64,000 nt of DNA, from the NCBI RefSeq assembly GCF_036867415.1, contig NZ_JBAJHU010000007.1:1-64000 (forward strand), in the 5' to 3' direction. This DNA comes from Rossellomorea sp036867415 (GTDB lineage Bacteria > Bacillota > Bacilli > Bacillales > Bacillaceae_B). The position numbers and the translations under genes were made by a program. Every line of letters starts with the position of its first letter. The stretch's first letter is position 1. This document shows, piece after piece, positions 27,581-36,264 of this stretch. The notes under the pieces are model-generated. The model was not told where the DNA came from, ran no database searches, and saw nothing but the letters and a program-made list of their open reading frames with translations.

Positions 27581-28207
27581 ATGAATAATCCGTTAGATAT
27601 AACTAAAAAACACAAACTTACAAAAAAGGGGCAAGAAACCCGCTCTCGAATTATTGTAGCGGCCGCAGATTTGATGTATGAACAGGGCGTAGCTAGAACT
27701 ACAATTGAAGATGTTCAACATAAAGCAAAAATAAGTTCATCACAGATGTATCATTATTTTAAAGAAAAAAAAGAGTTGGTACTGGAGGTTATTTCATATC
27801 AAACTTCAAAAGTAATTGGAAACCATAGACGGTACCTTAGTGATCTTGACTCATTCGAAGCCCTATATGCGTGGAGGGATTTTATTGTAGATATTCAAAT
27901 AAAACGAAATTGCAAAGGAGGATGTCCTTTAGGGTCACTTGCAAGTGAATTAGTTGAAACTAATACAGAAGCACACCAGGAAATTATGTCTAGTTTCTTT
28001 GAGTGGGAAGATAGTATAAGAAAAGGTTTACGTTACATGCTTAATCAAGGTGAATTAAATTCAAATGCTGATCCTGATAAACTAGCAATTGCACTACTTG
28101 CAGCACTTCAAGGAGGCCTTTTGCTAACTCAAGTGCGTCGAGATCCAAAACCAATTATTATTGCGTTAGATACGATGATTGAACATATAAACTCATTCAA
28201 AAAATAA
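27581..28207 (+). CDS. TetR-family regulator with NemR-like cysteines, intact copy 2
   Basis: The 208-residue regulator has a TetR helix-turn-helix at about 20-66 (TRSRIIVAAADLMYEQG, then SSQMYHYFKEKKELV). Its ligand domain has cysteines 111 and 115 in RNCKGGCPLGSLASEL. This GCPLGSLA pattern resembles the redox-sensing region of E. coli NemR, which responds to electrophiles and bleach. The ATG is only six bases after the -10 box TATAAT (27569-27574), with no ribosome site, so the mRNA is probably leaderless. Target genes are not certain; copy 1 is broken and copy 3 truncated. Confidence 0.85.
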   Translation: MNNPLDITKKHKLTKKGQETRSRIIVAAADLMYEQGVARTTIEDVQHKAKISSSQMYHYFKEKKELVLEVISYQTSKVIGNHRRYLSDLDSFEALYAWRDFIVDIQIKRNCKGGCPLGSLASELVETNTEAHQEIMSSFFEWEDSIRKGLRYMLNQGELNSNADPDKLAIALLAALQGGLLLTQVRRDPKPIIIALDTMIEHINSFKK

Positions 28208-28824
28208 TAAAGTATTCGCATCAAGCTTACAAATAATGAAACAGAAGTTGATCAACACAACACCTGTCAAGCTCCATTAACCTCAAATCCTGGGCACATG
28301 CCACATGCTTAAATTTCGCAATATCCACCCTATAATCAGGGTGTAAGGAGTAGTTTGAGCAATCTTCTTATATTAGTTATGATTTATTTTAAATCCGCCT
28401 GATATATGAGTTTTGTCCTTTCTGCTGCCCAACTTCAGGATTTTCTCATACTATCAGGAGGTTATTTTTTCAAACTCCATTTTCCCGTATTACAGGAATG
28501 CTACTCTTTAATTTACCAAAAAATCCACCTAGTTCGGCAACTAATTTATAGTATCCTATCAGATTTTATTATTTCCGCAAGAAGGTGGTTATACAATAAT
28601 GGGTTTTGATGCCCGTAGTTCGTCAGGTATAGAAATATCACATGATCTTTAATTCGTTTGGCAATAACATAATTTGAATATAGCATGCCTCAAGAATACC
28701 TGATAAAAAGAGAAAAAACTTCAACTTACTAATATTAGAAGAAGCAATGGAAAGACTTGAGCAATTACCCTGTCACTAAGTCTAATAAGAAAAGTGAAGT
28801 TGGCATAAAACCTAATGAATTATT
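28208..28824. other. Gap without a supported gene
   Basis: A 67-codon plus-strand frame at 28406-28609 lacks a ribosome site and family. On the minus strand near 28,520 a piece reads LVAELGGFFGKLKSSIPVI, which could be a decayed gene, but I cannot name it. Confidence 0.35.
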
Positions 28825-29619
28825 TTAATCTTCCATTATAGCTACAACCCTAGCCCAACCAGCACTTGCCTTTTCGATGTTAACTGGAAAGGCTGAAACC
28901 TTAAACCCGTATGGTTTGGGTAGTTGATCCAAGTTGGTTAGTTTTTCGATCTGCAAATATTCTTTTTCTCGTCCATACAAGTGGGCTTCCCAAAACTGAG
29001 TTTCCCCCTCCAATGCTTCTTTTGCTAATATGTTAAAGGGTCTATCTAAGCCCCAAGCATCGATTCCTATCATTTTTACTCCATGATTCACTAACCATTC
29101 GGTAGATGATCGAATCAAACCAGGATGTCGGAATTCATAACCTTTATTTTCGAAATATTTCGAAGCATCTGTACGAATCAATACAATATCAAAGGGTTTC
29201 AGTTTATAGTCAATTCGGCTAAGTTCAGCTTGTAAATCATCAATCGTAATGGCTTCGCCAGCTTGCTTATGACTCATACTCAGTACAACACCATCTCCAT
29301 AACACCAAGAAAGTGGTACTTCATCAATCGTTCGTGCTGGTTCTCCACTTTCCATAGTTGATCCATAATGATAAGGTGCATCAATATGCGTTCCACTATG
29401 AGTCGAAAGCTTAACATCTTCTACCGCCCACCCCTCTCCTTCTAACCAATACTCCTTCCAGAGCCCTAATAACTTCTTAGTAGTTCTTACCGCTTGTTTG
29501 TGAGCGGAGTATTTGATTTTATGAGGGCTTGGTTCGAATTCTGATGTACTATTTTTTAACTTATCACTCAAATCAATCAGGGTCATACTTTTTCCATTTC
29601 TCTTTACCGTCTCTCTCAT
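28825..29619 (-). CDS. Cyclase/kynurenine formamidase-like metal hydrolase
   Basis: The 264-residue protein belongs to the cyclase superfamily. The metal-binding motif STHSGTHIDAPYHYG lies at about 80-95, followed by DIVLIRTDAS and the GVKMIGIDAWGLDRPF segment. Family members hydrolyse N-formylkynurenine, arylformamides or related esters; the substrate here is unknown. ATG 29619 follows AAGGAG with good spacing. It lies downstream of, and on the same strand as, an SDR remnant and an epimerase-like gene. Confidence 0.8.
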   Translation of the reverse strand: MRETVKRNGKSMTLIDLSDKLKNSTSEFEPSPHKIKYSAHKQAVRTTKKLLGLWKEYWLEGEGWAVEDVKLSTHSGTHIDAPYHYGSTMESGEPARTIDEVPLSWCYGDGVVLSMSHKQAGEAITIDDLQAELSRIDYKLKPFDIVLIRTDASKYFENKGYEFRHPGLIRSSTEWLVNHGVKMIGIDAWGLDRPFNILAKEALEGETQFWEAHLYGREKEYLQIEKLTNLDQLPKPYGFKVSAFPVNIEKASAGWARVVAIMED

Positions 29620-29639
29620 TTTGTCACTCCTTATTTTAC

Positions 29640-29800
29640 TCAGGTAATCATTCCACCATCGACATGAATTGTTTTGGCAGTTATATATCTCGAAGATTCG
29701 CTTGACAAGGATTCCCTGCATCACCAACCATTGAACTTATGTTGATGATGATTTGATGTTTCATCAAGGAATCCATAACTGCTCTGGAACAATGACAATA
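29640..29800 (-). pseudogene. Short-chain dehydrogenase (SDR) remnant
   Basis: The minus strand reads CSRAVMDSLMKHQIIINISS and MVGDAGNPCQAN, typical of the middle of an SDR around its catalytic serine. It then jumps directly to ESSRYITAKTIHVDGGMIT and a stop, the canonical SDR C terminus. The catalytic YxxxK part between them has been deleted. Confidence 0.75.
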
Positions 29801-29822
29801 CTATGAAATTATGATGATAGTC

Positions 29823-30725
29823 TTATTGTTTGATCCCCAGCCTTTGGGCACTTTGTTCAACCATCAATGGGATCACCTTTCGAATATCTAAAAATTCGTA
29901 TCCAAACGACTTTGCTTTTGCATTCGATAGTTTCCAAGTATAAGGAAACATAGCATAAGGCGACAATATTGCATCATCAGGACTGGATTGTCCTACATGA
30001 AACTGGGGAGAAACACCTAATAACTTTCCAATTTCACGACTACGCTCCTGGATACTGAGGTATCCGCTGTTTCCAGCATTAATCGGACCTTGATAATCAG
30101 ACTTCACACCCATCATTCTGAGGAAGTCCGCAATATCCCATGATGTTACATAGGTAATCGGATGTTCTGTCTCAAAAACTCCAATGGATTTCCCATTTGC
30201 CACATGTCCAACATAGAAATCAAAGCGGCCTGTAAAATCATCGTTTCCCGATACCACCATCGCTACACGAACAGCTACCACTGGAAATGCAGCATGTTGA
30301 AAAAAATAAGCCTCTGCCTGGCGTTTTCCTTCATCATAGGCATAATCGTCAGCATCCAGATTAACTTTGTAGTCTTCCGGGATAAAATCGCTTTCCACTA
30401 TTTCAGTTTCTTTATGACCGTACACTGCCATACTCGACGTAAAGACATAACGTTTTATACGGTTGCCGAATGTTTCAACAGCGATTTTGGCTTCTCTTGG
30501 ATTAAAACAAATTTGGTCATAGACCACGTCAAAGTACTGATTTGCAAAGGCTCGCATCATTGAACTCTGATCTGTACGATCAATTTTAATTCTTTTTACC
30601 TTTTCCCCAAAATCATCTGAAGTTTGGCCACGAGTAGCAATGGTTACATCATGTCCATCTTCAAGTAATAACTCGACTAAACGGCGACCAAAAAACCTTG
30701 TGCCGCCCATAACAAGAATTTCCAT
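29823..30725 (-). CDS. NAD-dependent epimerase/dehydratase-family protein
   Basis: The 300-residue extended SDR protein starts MEILVMGGTRFFGRRLVELL, the GGTxFxG nucleotide-binding motif, followed by DVTIATRGQ. Other marks are FTSSMAVYGHKE and YDEGKRQAEAYFF. The substrate is unknown. It faces tetR copy 3 across a region that carries two identical palindromes and a promoter. A broken relative is found at 46,055-46,241 on the other strand. Confidence 0.8.
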   Translation of the reverse strand: MEILVMGGTRFFGRRLVELLLEDGHDVTIATRGQTSDDFGEKVKRIKIDRTDQSSMMRAFANQYFDVVYDQICFNPREAKIAVETFGNRIKRYVFTSSMAVYGHKETEIVESDFIPEDYKVNLDADDYAYDEGKRQAEAYFFQHAAFPVVAVRVAMVVSGNDDFTGRFDFYVGHVANGKSIGVFETEHPITYVTSWDIADFLRMMGVKSDYQGPINAGNSGYLSIQERSREIGKLLGVSPQFHVGQSSPDDAILSPYAMFPYTWKLSNAKAKSFGYEFLDIRKVIPLMVEQSAQRLGIKQ

Positions 30726-30876
30726 AAAAGCCCTTCTTTCATTTTCAAATTTGGATAAAATAAATGTCGCCTCTTTTACGTTTAAATCCTGATCAGACAG
30801 AATTGGGAAGTAAAATTATGTTTTTCAACCATTTGATTCATATTATCAAGGTTGTCTGTTGAAACTATATATTTTT

Positions 30877-30892
30877 TGGAGTGTCAACTCCA
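30877..30892. promoter_or_regulatory. Palindromic operator, downstream copy
   Basis: TGGAGTGTCAACTCCA has perfect 6-bp arms. An identical 16-mer lies 46 bp away at 30923-30938, and the flanking ATATTTTTTGGAG bases are shared too. Confidence 0.6.
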
Positions 30893-30905
30893 TTTAAATA
30901 AGCCG

Positions 30906-30938
30906 ATCATAACAATATTTTTTGGAGTGTCAACTCCA
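30906..30938 (-). promoter_or_regulatory. Promoter with overlapping palindromic operator, upstream of the epimerase-like gene
   Basis: On the minus strand TTGACA (30933-30928) lies inside the second copy of the palindrome TGGAGTTGACACTCCA (30938-30923). TATGAT follows after 16 bp (30911-30906). A protein bound to this palindrome would block the -35 box. The natural candidate is the TetR-type protein encoded nearby, but this is inference. Confidence 0.65.
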
Positions 30939-31437
30939 TTTTATTGAAGAAGATAATCCACCTTGGCCAAGTGCATGCGCTCGTCGTATCACAAAGATTC
31001 CTCGGCACAAACTCTGCTTCCCTCCTGCTTTTGGGATATCTGTTACCGTCTGTACTCCACGATTTACAATGCAGGCCTATCTACTGAAGAAGGTTATTAA
31101 AGTATAGACTATGAAATGACGTTGAACCTGTCTAAAAAGGGATCTCAGTTCCAGTTACAAAAACCAAAAATAAAATAAAAATAAAAAATGACCCAAAAGA
31201 ATCTTCATTTAACGATCATTTGGGACAGACTCTATATTATAATTGGCTCACACAAATTAAATTAAAAGGAAGCCCATGAGGCGATAATATGATCCCCCGA
31301 TACGAATTATTCATCTTAAAATCACTTAAAGAATCGATTAATAATTTCTTGTCCATTCCCTTTTTAGAGTATTCAATCCATTTTTTCAATGCCCTTCAAT
31401 TTGGATTGTAAAACCTATTGTTTGATATACTAATTAT
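30939..31437. other. Gap between operator region and tetR copy 3
   Basis: A 61-codon frame at 30922-31107 overlaps the operator and has no ribosome site, so I do not call it. The -10 box TATACT for tetR copy 3 lies at 31426-31431. Confidence 0.4.
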
Positions 31438-31865
31438 ATGGAAAAACAAAATGAAGCTAGGAAATCAAAACATGGACTGACGAAAAGGGTGAAGAGACTC
31501 GCTCTCGAATCATTTCTGCTGCAGCCAAATTGATGTTTGAGAATGGTGTTTCAGGTACAAGCGTAGGGGATGTGCAAAAAGAGGCTCAAGTCAGCTCGTC
31601 CCAGCTATACCATTATTTCAAGGAGAAGCGAGAGCTGGATAAAGCCGTAATTATTTATCAGACTGAGAAAGGGTTTTTCGGGGATTTGAATACAAGAGAG
31701 CCCGCTTGGTATGATACGGGGTTTAAACAAAATCAGAAAATAAACCAATTCACCGAACAAACACTCGTAGCAGGCATCGACATTGCGAAGCGAAAACATT
31801 ATGCATTTTTTGTCGATGATCAAGATTTTAATCAAACTTTTGTAAGTTATCAATCGTTTATTTAA
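31438..31865 (+). pseudogene. TetR regulator copy 3, frameshifted and fused to an IS110 transposase fragment
   Basis: The start ATG lies six bases after the -10 box, as in copies 1 and 2. A missing A in the run at about 31,485 shifts the frame after KHGLTK. The TetR domain resumes as LMFENGVSGTSVGDVQKEAQ and SSSQLYHYFKEKREL. At about 31,715 the frame passes into an IS110-type transposase start, LVAGIDIAKRKHYAFFVDD, and then ends. The regulator has lost its ligand domain. Confidence 0.8.
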
Positions 31866-31977
31866 TACCAATTAAATATTTTTCTACTTACTTTAACATA
31901 CCTTTATAAGTTTCATTATGAAAAAACCAGATCGGTTAGGATACTGGTTTAGAATACATTATATACATAACTGTTAA

Positions 31978-32138
31978 TTACTTGTAAAATTTCACACGAT
32001 CTTCAAGTGGTTGGAATTCTTTTTCACCTGATGTAGCTATTGGATTACCAAATGGCATTTGCGCAATAAGCTTCCAATTAGATTAATTCCATAGTAAAAG
32101 CGTCTTTCTTCAAGTGTAGTGTAGAAATCTTTTGTCAT
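31978..32138 (-). pseudogene. MhqN-like nitroreductase remnant with internal deletion
   Basis: GGAGG and an ATG are intact, and the frame starts MTKDFYTTLEERRFYYGIN, the N terminus of MhqN/YdfN-type nitroreductases. It then joins, in another frame, to KLIAQMPFGNPIATSGEKEF and QPLEDRVKFYK with a stop, the normal C terminus. Roughly 150 central codons are gone. The MhqR-like half-site upstream fits this identity. Confidence 0.75.
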
Positions 32139-32184
32139 AATTTTACTACCTCCTATTTCTAAAATACTTCAAATTAATATAATA

Positions 32185-32202
32185 TATCTCGAAATCAATA
32201 TA
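32185..32202. promoter_or_regulatory. Decayed MhqR-type operator
   Basis: TATCTCGAA followed by ATCAATATA matches the left half of the B. subtilis MhqR operator (TATCTCGAATTCGAGATA) perfectly, while the right half is degraded. It lies directly upstream of the MhqN-like remnant. Confidence 0.45.
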
Positions 32203-32224
32203 ATTTTAAATTAATAAAAAATTG

Positions 32225-32760
32225 TTGAAAATAATATTATATGTATCCCAAACAAATTCCATAGGAGGATTGCTGAAAGTTATTATTTTTCAATTGCTGT
32301 TTGCCCCATTGCAATAGCAATTCTATTCCAAGTGTTAATTTGATTAATTATTAGAACAAGGTCAACATACTGTTTTTCGTCATAGTGGTTACGCACTCGT
32401 TGATAAAGATGATCTGGCACACGTTTTGTCGGGATTAACGTTACGTGCTCTGTCAACTCTAAAGCTACTTTTTCTGCTTCTGTGTAGAACTCACACTCTT
32501 CCCAAGCACTAATACAATATATTCTTTCTTCTGTTTCACCCATTTTCATGACATCTGTTGTGTGCATATACATACAAAGTGGACAGCCGTTAATTTGAGA
32601 AGCACGAAGTCTAATAAGTTCACGAAGTTTACGCTCTATACCTGTAGTTGCCGTATACTTATCCAATTTCCCAATGATGTCAAGCGCGTCTGGTGCTACA
32701 TTGTAATAATCAATTCTTTGTGTCAATTTTATTTCCTCCTCAAAAAGTTTATTCAATCAA
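32225..32760. repeat. Direct repeat A carrying a CMD-family gene
   Basis: About 535 bp here are repeated at 41,747-42,276 with only scattered differences. The repeat spans the CMD-family gene plus about 50 bp after its stop and 30 bp before its start. The high identity points to a recent duplication. Confidence 0.8.
32283..32726 (-). CDS. AhpD/carboxymuconolactone decarboxylase-family protein, copy 1
   Basis: The 147-residue protein has the AhpD-like redox motif NGCPLCMYMHT (CxxC followed by histidine) inside an all-helical CMD fold. Such proteins are disulfide reductants or peroxidases. I take the TTG at 32726 as start because GAGGAGG lies just upstream and copy 2 also begins at this codon; an upstream in-frame ATG at 32756 lies before that ribosome site. 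Differences from copy 2 (41,805-42,248) are few. Confidence 0.85.
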   Translation of the reverse strand: MTQRIDYYNVAPDALDIIGKLDKYTATTGIERKLRELIRLRASQINGCPLCMYMHTTDVMKMGETEERIYCISAWEECEFYTEAEKVALELTEHVTLIPTKRVPDHLYQRVRNHYDEKQYVDLVLIINQINTWNRIAIAMGQTAIEK

Positions 32761-32903
32761 TAAATTATTAATTTGAATATTCACTTAAATAATTACCTGA
32801 ATCCGAAATCCTTATTCACTTTTTGTATTAATTTACTGCATTTGCTCGGAGATTCCAAGCTCTCTAGACAGGAGACACTTTTGGCCAAGTGGATTCGTCA
32901 ATG

Positions 32904-33008
32904 TTAAATTCGGAGCTTCTTACTCTTCTTTAAACCAAATTCGATATCTTCCTTATTATGTCCAAAAAGTTGCATTTTTACATCTTCAAGTACTTTTGTG
33001 ACAAACAT
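32904..33008 (-). pseudogene. Short frame, probably the start of a broken gene
   Basis: A 34-codon frame starts MFVTKVLEDVKMQLFGHNKE and ends after LKKSKKLRI. AGGAGAAG precedes the ATG. In the next frame the sequence goes on as FNIDESTWPKVSPV, so a frameshift in a longer gene is likely. I do not recognise the family. Confidence 0.35.
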
Positions 33009-33235
33009 TTTCTTCTCCTAAATGAATTAATTGGAATGAAATCTGTGGATAAAAATAATTTTTCCAACAAAAATAAGAATGATGATAATTTAAAAAAATT
33101 GATACCTCCCTCTTTTATCGACCAGGCAACATGGTAACAACAAAGTATTCAAAATTCCATACTCTCATGACTCTTTATATAATAGATTAAAGATTAAAAA
33201 TTGAAATAGTAATTATTATTCAGGAGTGAAAGTAG

Positions 33236-34684
33236 ATGTTTGAAATTTTAATAAAAGATGAACAAAATACACCCATTTATCTTACGCTATATCGGCACAT
33301 CCGAGACGCCATTCGAAATGGAGATATAACTAATGGTATGCGCCTGCCTTCTATAAGATCATTACAGATGCAACTGAATATCAGTAAAACGCCAATTGAA
33401 ACAGCGTTTCAAATGTTAATCGCTGAAGGATACGTAATTAGCAAGCCACGATCGGGTTTTTACGCAATAAATCCAAGAGCTGTTTTGCCTACCAAACAAT
33501 ATGAACTCTATGCTGATCAGGAAATTAAAGGCATTAACTGTCCACCTTTTGAATCTAAATCGACAATTGATTTTGATCCTTCTGCTGTTGACCCACATTG
33601 TTTTCCTTTTCGAACATGGAATAAGATGTTGAAAGAAGCTCTTGAAAATTTTTCAATGGATATTGGAAAATATGGTGATCTTCAAGGAGAATCTAAACTT
33701 CGCGCAGCATTAGCAGATTACATATTTAAAGCGAGAGGTGTGCACTGCACTCCTGAACAAATCATAATAGGCAGTGGAATAGCTGATAGTATCCGAATAC
33801 TTTGCCATCTGTTTAACGATAATTCACGAATAGCTTTTGAAGAACCAGGATATAACTTGGTACGTCAACAATTTATATTGAATGGTTTTGAAGTATTACC
33901 TATCCAAGTAGGGGAAAAAGGGATTTCAGTTAATGATATAGAAGGTAGATCCGCAAAACTTGCTTATATCACTCCTTCACACCAGTTTCCCACAGGAAGT
34001 ATTATGCCTTTTTCAGAAAGGGAACAATTGTTAAAGTGGGCAATTAATAAAGATGCATTTATTATCGAAGACGATTATGACGGAGAATTCAGGTATATTG
34101 GAAAGCCTATCCCTTCTCTACAAAGTATAGATCAATATGACAGAGTGATATATATTGGTACTTTCTCCAAGGTATTTACACCAGCGTTACGAATGAATTA
34201 CATGGTATTGCCACAAAAGTTATTGAACAAATTGAAGGAAAGTTCTTATCAATTCACATCCGCCCCTTCTCGAATCACCCAATGGGCAATGATTTCTTTT
34301 ATAGAACAAGGACATTGGTATCGGCATATCCGCAGAGTACGTAAATTATATCGTAAAAAGCATCAAAAATTAATTGAGCTTATTCATGAAAATTTTCAAA
34401 ACCATGTAAAAATTACTGGTCAAAATGCCGGCCTTCATATACAAATCACGGTTAACGCGAATCAATCCACAGAGACCTTAATAAAATCAGCAGCTGAAGA
34501 GGGAATAATGGTTTATGACTTTAAAAACATGTGGATGACCACAAGGACTGATCCTTTCCCAAGATTGTATTTAGGGTTCGCTGGTGTGAGTGAGAAAGAC
34601 ATGGAAAAAGGAATAGAGTTATTAAAGAAGGCTTGGTTACCCTTTCTTCTTAACAGTAACCCTCACGCTAATCTGACTTTTTAA
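33236..34684 (+). CDS. MocR-family regulator (GntR HTH fused to aminotransferase domain)
   Basis: The 482-residue protein has a GntR winged helix at about 12-75 (YRHIRDAIRNGDITNGMRLP, then SIRSLQMQL) and a fold-type I aminotransferase domain from about 110. The PLP-lysine motif is YIGTFSKVFTPALRMNY. MocR proteins such as PdxR and GabR bind PLP and often activate a neighbour. AGGAGTG precedes the ATG. A thioredoxin-fold gene follows 92 bp downstream after a hairpin; no pdxST or gab genes are visible. Confidence 0.88.
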   Translation: MFEILIKDEQNTPIYLTLYRHIRDAIRNGDITNGMRLPSIRSLQMQLNISKTPIETAFQMLIAEGYVISKPRSGFYAINPRAVLPTKQYELYADQEIKGINCPPFESKSTIDFDPSAVDPHCFPFRTWNKMLKEALENFSMDIGKYGDLQGESKLRAALADYIFKARGVHCTPEQIIIGSGIADSIRILCHLFNDNSRIAFEEPGYNLVRQQFILNGFEVLPIQVGEKGISVNDIEGRSAKLAYITPSHQFPTGSIMPFSEREQLLKWAINKDAFIIEDDYDGEFRYIGKPIPSLQSIDQYDRVIYIGTFSKVFTPALRMNYMVLPQKLLNKLKESSYQFTSAPSRITQWAMISFIEQGHWYRHIRRVRKLYRKKHQKLIELIHENFQNHVKITGQNAGLHIQITVNANQSTETLIKSAAEEGIMVYDFKNMWMTTRTDPFPRLYLGFAGVSEKDMEKGIELLKKAWLPFLLNSNPHANLTF

Positions 34685-34690
34685 ATAGGA

Positions 34691-34722
34691 CTAAACTGAC
34701 TATTTATTAATGGTCAGTTTAG
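34691..34722 (+). terminator. Hairpin after the MocR gene
   Basis: Perfect 10-bp arms CTAAACTGAC and GTCAGTTTAG follow the stop codon. The T tract is weak, so termination may be partial. Confidence 0.5.
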
Positions 34723-34776
34723 TTCTATTATTGAAATGATATAAATGATAGTTTTTTTGAAAGGATGAAGATAAAG

Positions 34777-35388
34777 ATGGGCGAAACAATAAATTTAAAA
34801 CATAAATTTGGGCTTGGAATAACTCCTCAACAGTTTATTGACAGTATGGAAATTCGAGTAATGGAGCAAAGCAAAATCTTAAATACCAAGGACCAATTTT
34901 TATACAACTATGAAAATTTTTCATGGGAAAATAAAACGGATAACTGGTTCTTTAATTCTTTTCATAATTCTCAAGATCTTTATTGCTTAATTCTTTGTAC
35001 CGATTGGTGCCCAGACGTTATATGGAATGTCCCGGTTCTTTTCCGGGTTATGGAACAATGCAACATTCCTACAGAAGTATTATTAATGGAAGAACACCTG
35101 GAAACTATGGACGATTTTTTGACTGATGGAGTTCGTAACCAACCGATTGCTGTCATTCTGGATAAAAACGGTAATGTATTGGGGAGGTGGGGAGCTCGTC
35201 CTGCCTATATTCAAGCTGTCATGGATCGATTTAAAAGTTCCAATCCTGACAAGGGAGCTCCTGATTACAAAGAAAAAATAGGAAAAGTATATGGAGATAT
35301 AGGTGAGTTGTATCATTCGACTCACTATCAGAATGTTATACTGCAAGAATTAACTGTACTTTTTTCCTCTATAAAAGACTTGGGATAA
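34777..35388 (+). CDS. Thioredoxin-fold protein with WCPDV motif
   Basis: The 203-residue protein belongs to the thioredoxin-family proteins of Bacilli. CTDWCPDVIWNVPVLFRVME sits where WCGPC normally lies: only the first active-site cysteine is kept, so it is not a classical disulfide reductase. QPIAVILDKNGNVLGRWGARP contains the cis-proline region. An ATG at 34765 lies inside the ribosome site AAGGATG; the ATG at 34777 is preferred. It ends before a strong bidirectional terminator. Confidence 0.75.
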   Translation: MGETINLKHKFGLGITPQQFIDSMEIRVMEQSKILNTKDQFLYNYENFSWENKTDNWFFNSFHNSQDLYCLILCTDWCPDVIWNVPVLFRVMEQCNIPTEVLLMEEHLETMDDFLTDGVRNQPIAVILDKNGNVLGRWGARPAYIQAVMDRFKSSNPDKGAPDYKEKIGKVYGDIGELYHSTHYQNVILQELTVLFSSIKDLG

Positions 35389-35510
35389 AGTTTTACTATT
35401 GTTAAGGAAAGAAGTACATGACGTACGCCCTAAGTGTACTAAGTCCCTATCTAAAACAATTTAATAACTTTTTAATGTTTCAAGTCATTACTCAAAATTT
35501 ATATATCGAT

Positions 35511-35550
35511 AAAAATAAGACGCTGAGGTTAACCCCAGCGTCTTATTTTT
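35511..35550. terminator. Bidirectional terminator
   Basis: AAAAATAAGACGCTG pairs with CAGCGTCTTATTTTT around a short GC loop. It serves the plus-strand thioredoxin-fold gene and the minus-strand crp gene. Confidence 0.9.
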
Positions 35551-35578
35551 ATGAACATAATATGAAAGTAGATATCAT

Positions 35579-36262
35579 TTATCCCTCTTCCACCCCATAT
35601 AGTTCCATAGCCAGAACTGTATTAATTTTTAATGGCTTTCTGGTAATGATTTGTTCCTTTTCTAATTCCCCTAAAAATAAACTAACGGTCTCTCTTGATG
35701 ACCCGATCATACTTGCGATATCATGCTGGGTGATTTTGACCCCAACTGTTTGCCATTCCCCACTTCTTACACCAAAACGGTTACTCAACTGCATGAACAG
35801 TAAAAGAATTCGATATTTGACTTCTTTATAAGCAATACTTTCCGTTATTTGGTACATCTCTTTTAGTTTCGAAGTCAAGATGGTTATAAGCTTTAACGCA
35901 ATATCAGGATTTTGACGAAGAAACTCTTCAAATCGCTCCTTGGTTAGCGTACAAACAAATGAATCGACCATCGTTTCTGCATAAATATCAGACTCTGTTA
36001 AGGAAAAACTAGAGGTTTCTCCAAAGACATTACCTTCACTTAAAAGATCAACCGTGAATTCCTTTCCTGTTGAAGATATCTTATATAAACGTACCTGTCC
36101 TTTTTTTAAGAAAAATAACGACCTCATTTGTTGAGTCGGACTTAAGATAATGGTACCTTTTTTAATAGGTACAGTTAGCGTCACTTCGTCTATTTTCTTT
36201 AATTCTTCTTCCGGTAGCTCATCTAGTAAATTAATTTGTGAAAGAAGCCTGAGTTTATCCAT
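35579..36262 (-). CDS. Crp/Fnr-family transcription regulator
   Basis: The 227-residue protein has a cyclic-nucleotide-binding-like domain at about 15-130 (FLKKGQVRLYKISSTGKEFT, then LLSEGNVFGETSSF) and a Crp-type winged helix at about 150-215. Its recognition helix region is MIGSSRETVSLFLGELEKE. It has only one cysteine (about residue 104) and no FNR-type cysteine cluster, so an iron-sulfur sensor is unlikely. AAAGGAG precedes the ATG. It is the last gene of the glutaredoxin-crp unit, two bases after its neighbour, and is the best candidate to bind the AATGTTAG-type palindromes described here. Confidence 0.88.
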   Translation of the reverse strand: MDKLRLLSQINLLDELPEEELKKIDEVTLTVPIKKGTIILSPTQQMRSLFFLKKGQVRLYKISSTGKEFTVDLLSEGNVFGETSSFSLTESDIYAETMVDSFVCTLTKERFEEFLRQNPDIALKLITILTSKLKEMYQITESIAYKEVKYRILLLFMQLSNRFGVRSGEWQTVGVKITQHDIASMIGSSRETVSLFLGELEKEQIITRKPLKINTVLAMELYGVEEG

Positions 36263-36264
36263 GT

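Noticed and set aside
30877..30938. Two repeats as a possible CRISPR
   Set aside because: There are only two units, they are palindromic operators with a promoter inside, and no cas genes are present.
30922..31107. 61-codon plus-strand frame beginning in the operator region
   Set aside because: It overlaps the palindromic operator and has no ribosome site.
35418..35831. 137-codon plus-strand frame
   Set aside because: It crosses a strong terminator and runs antisense to the crp gene.
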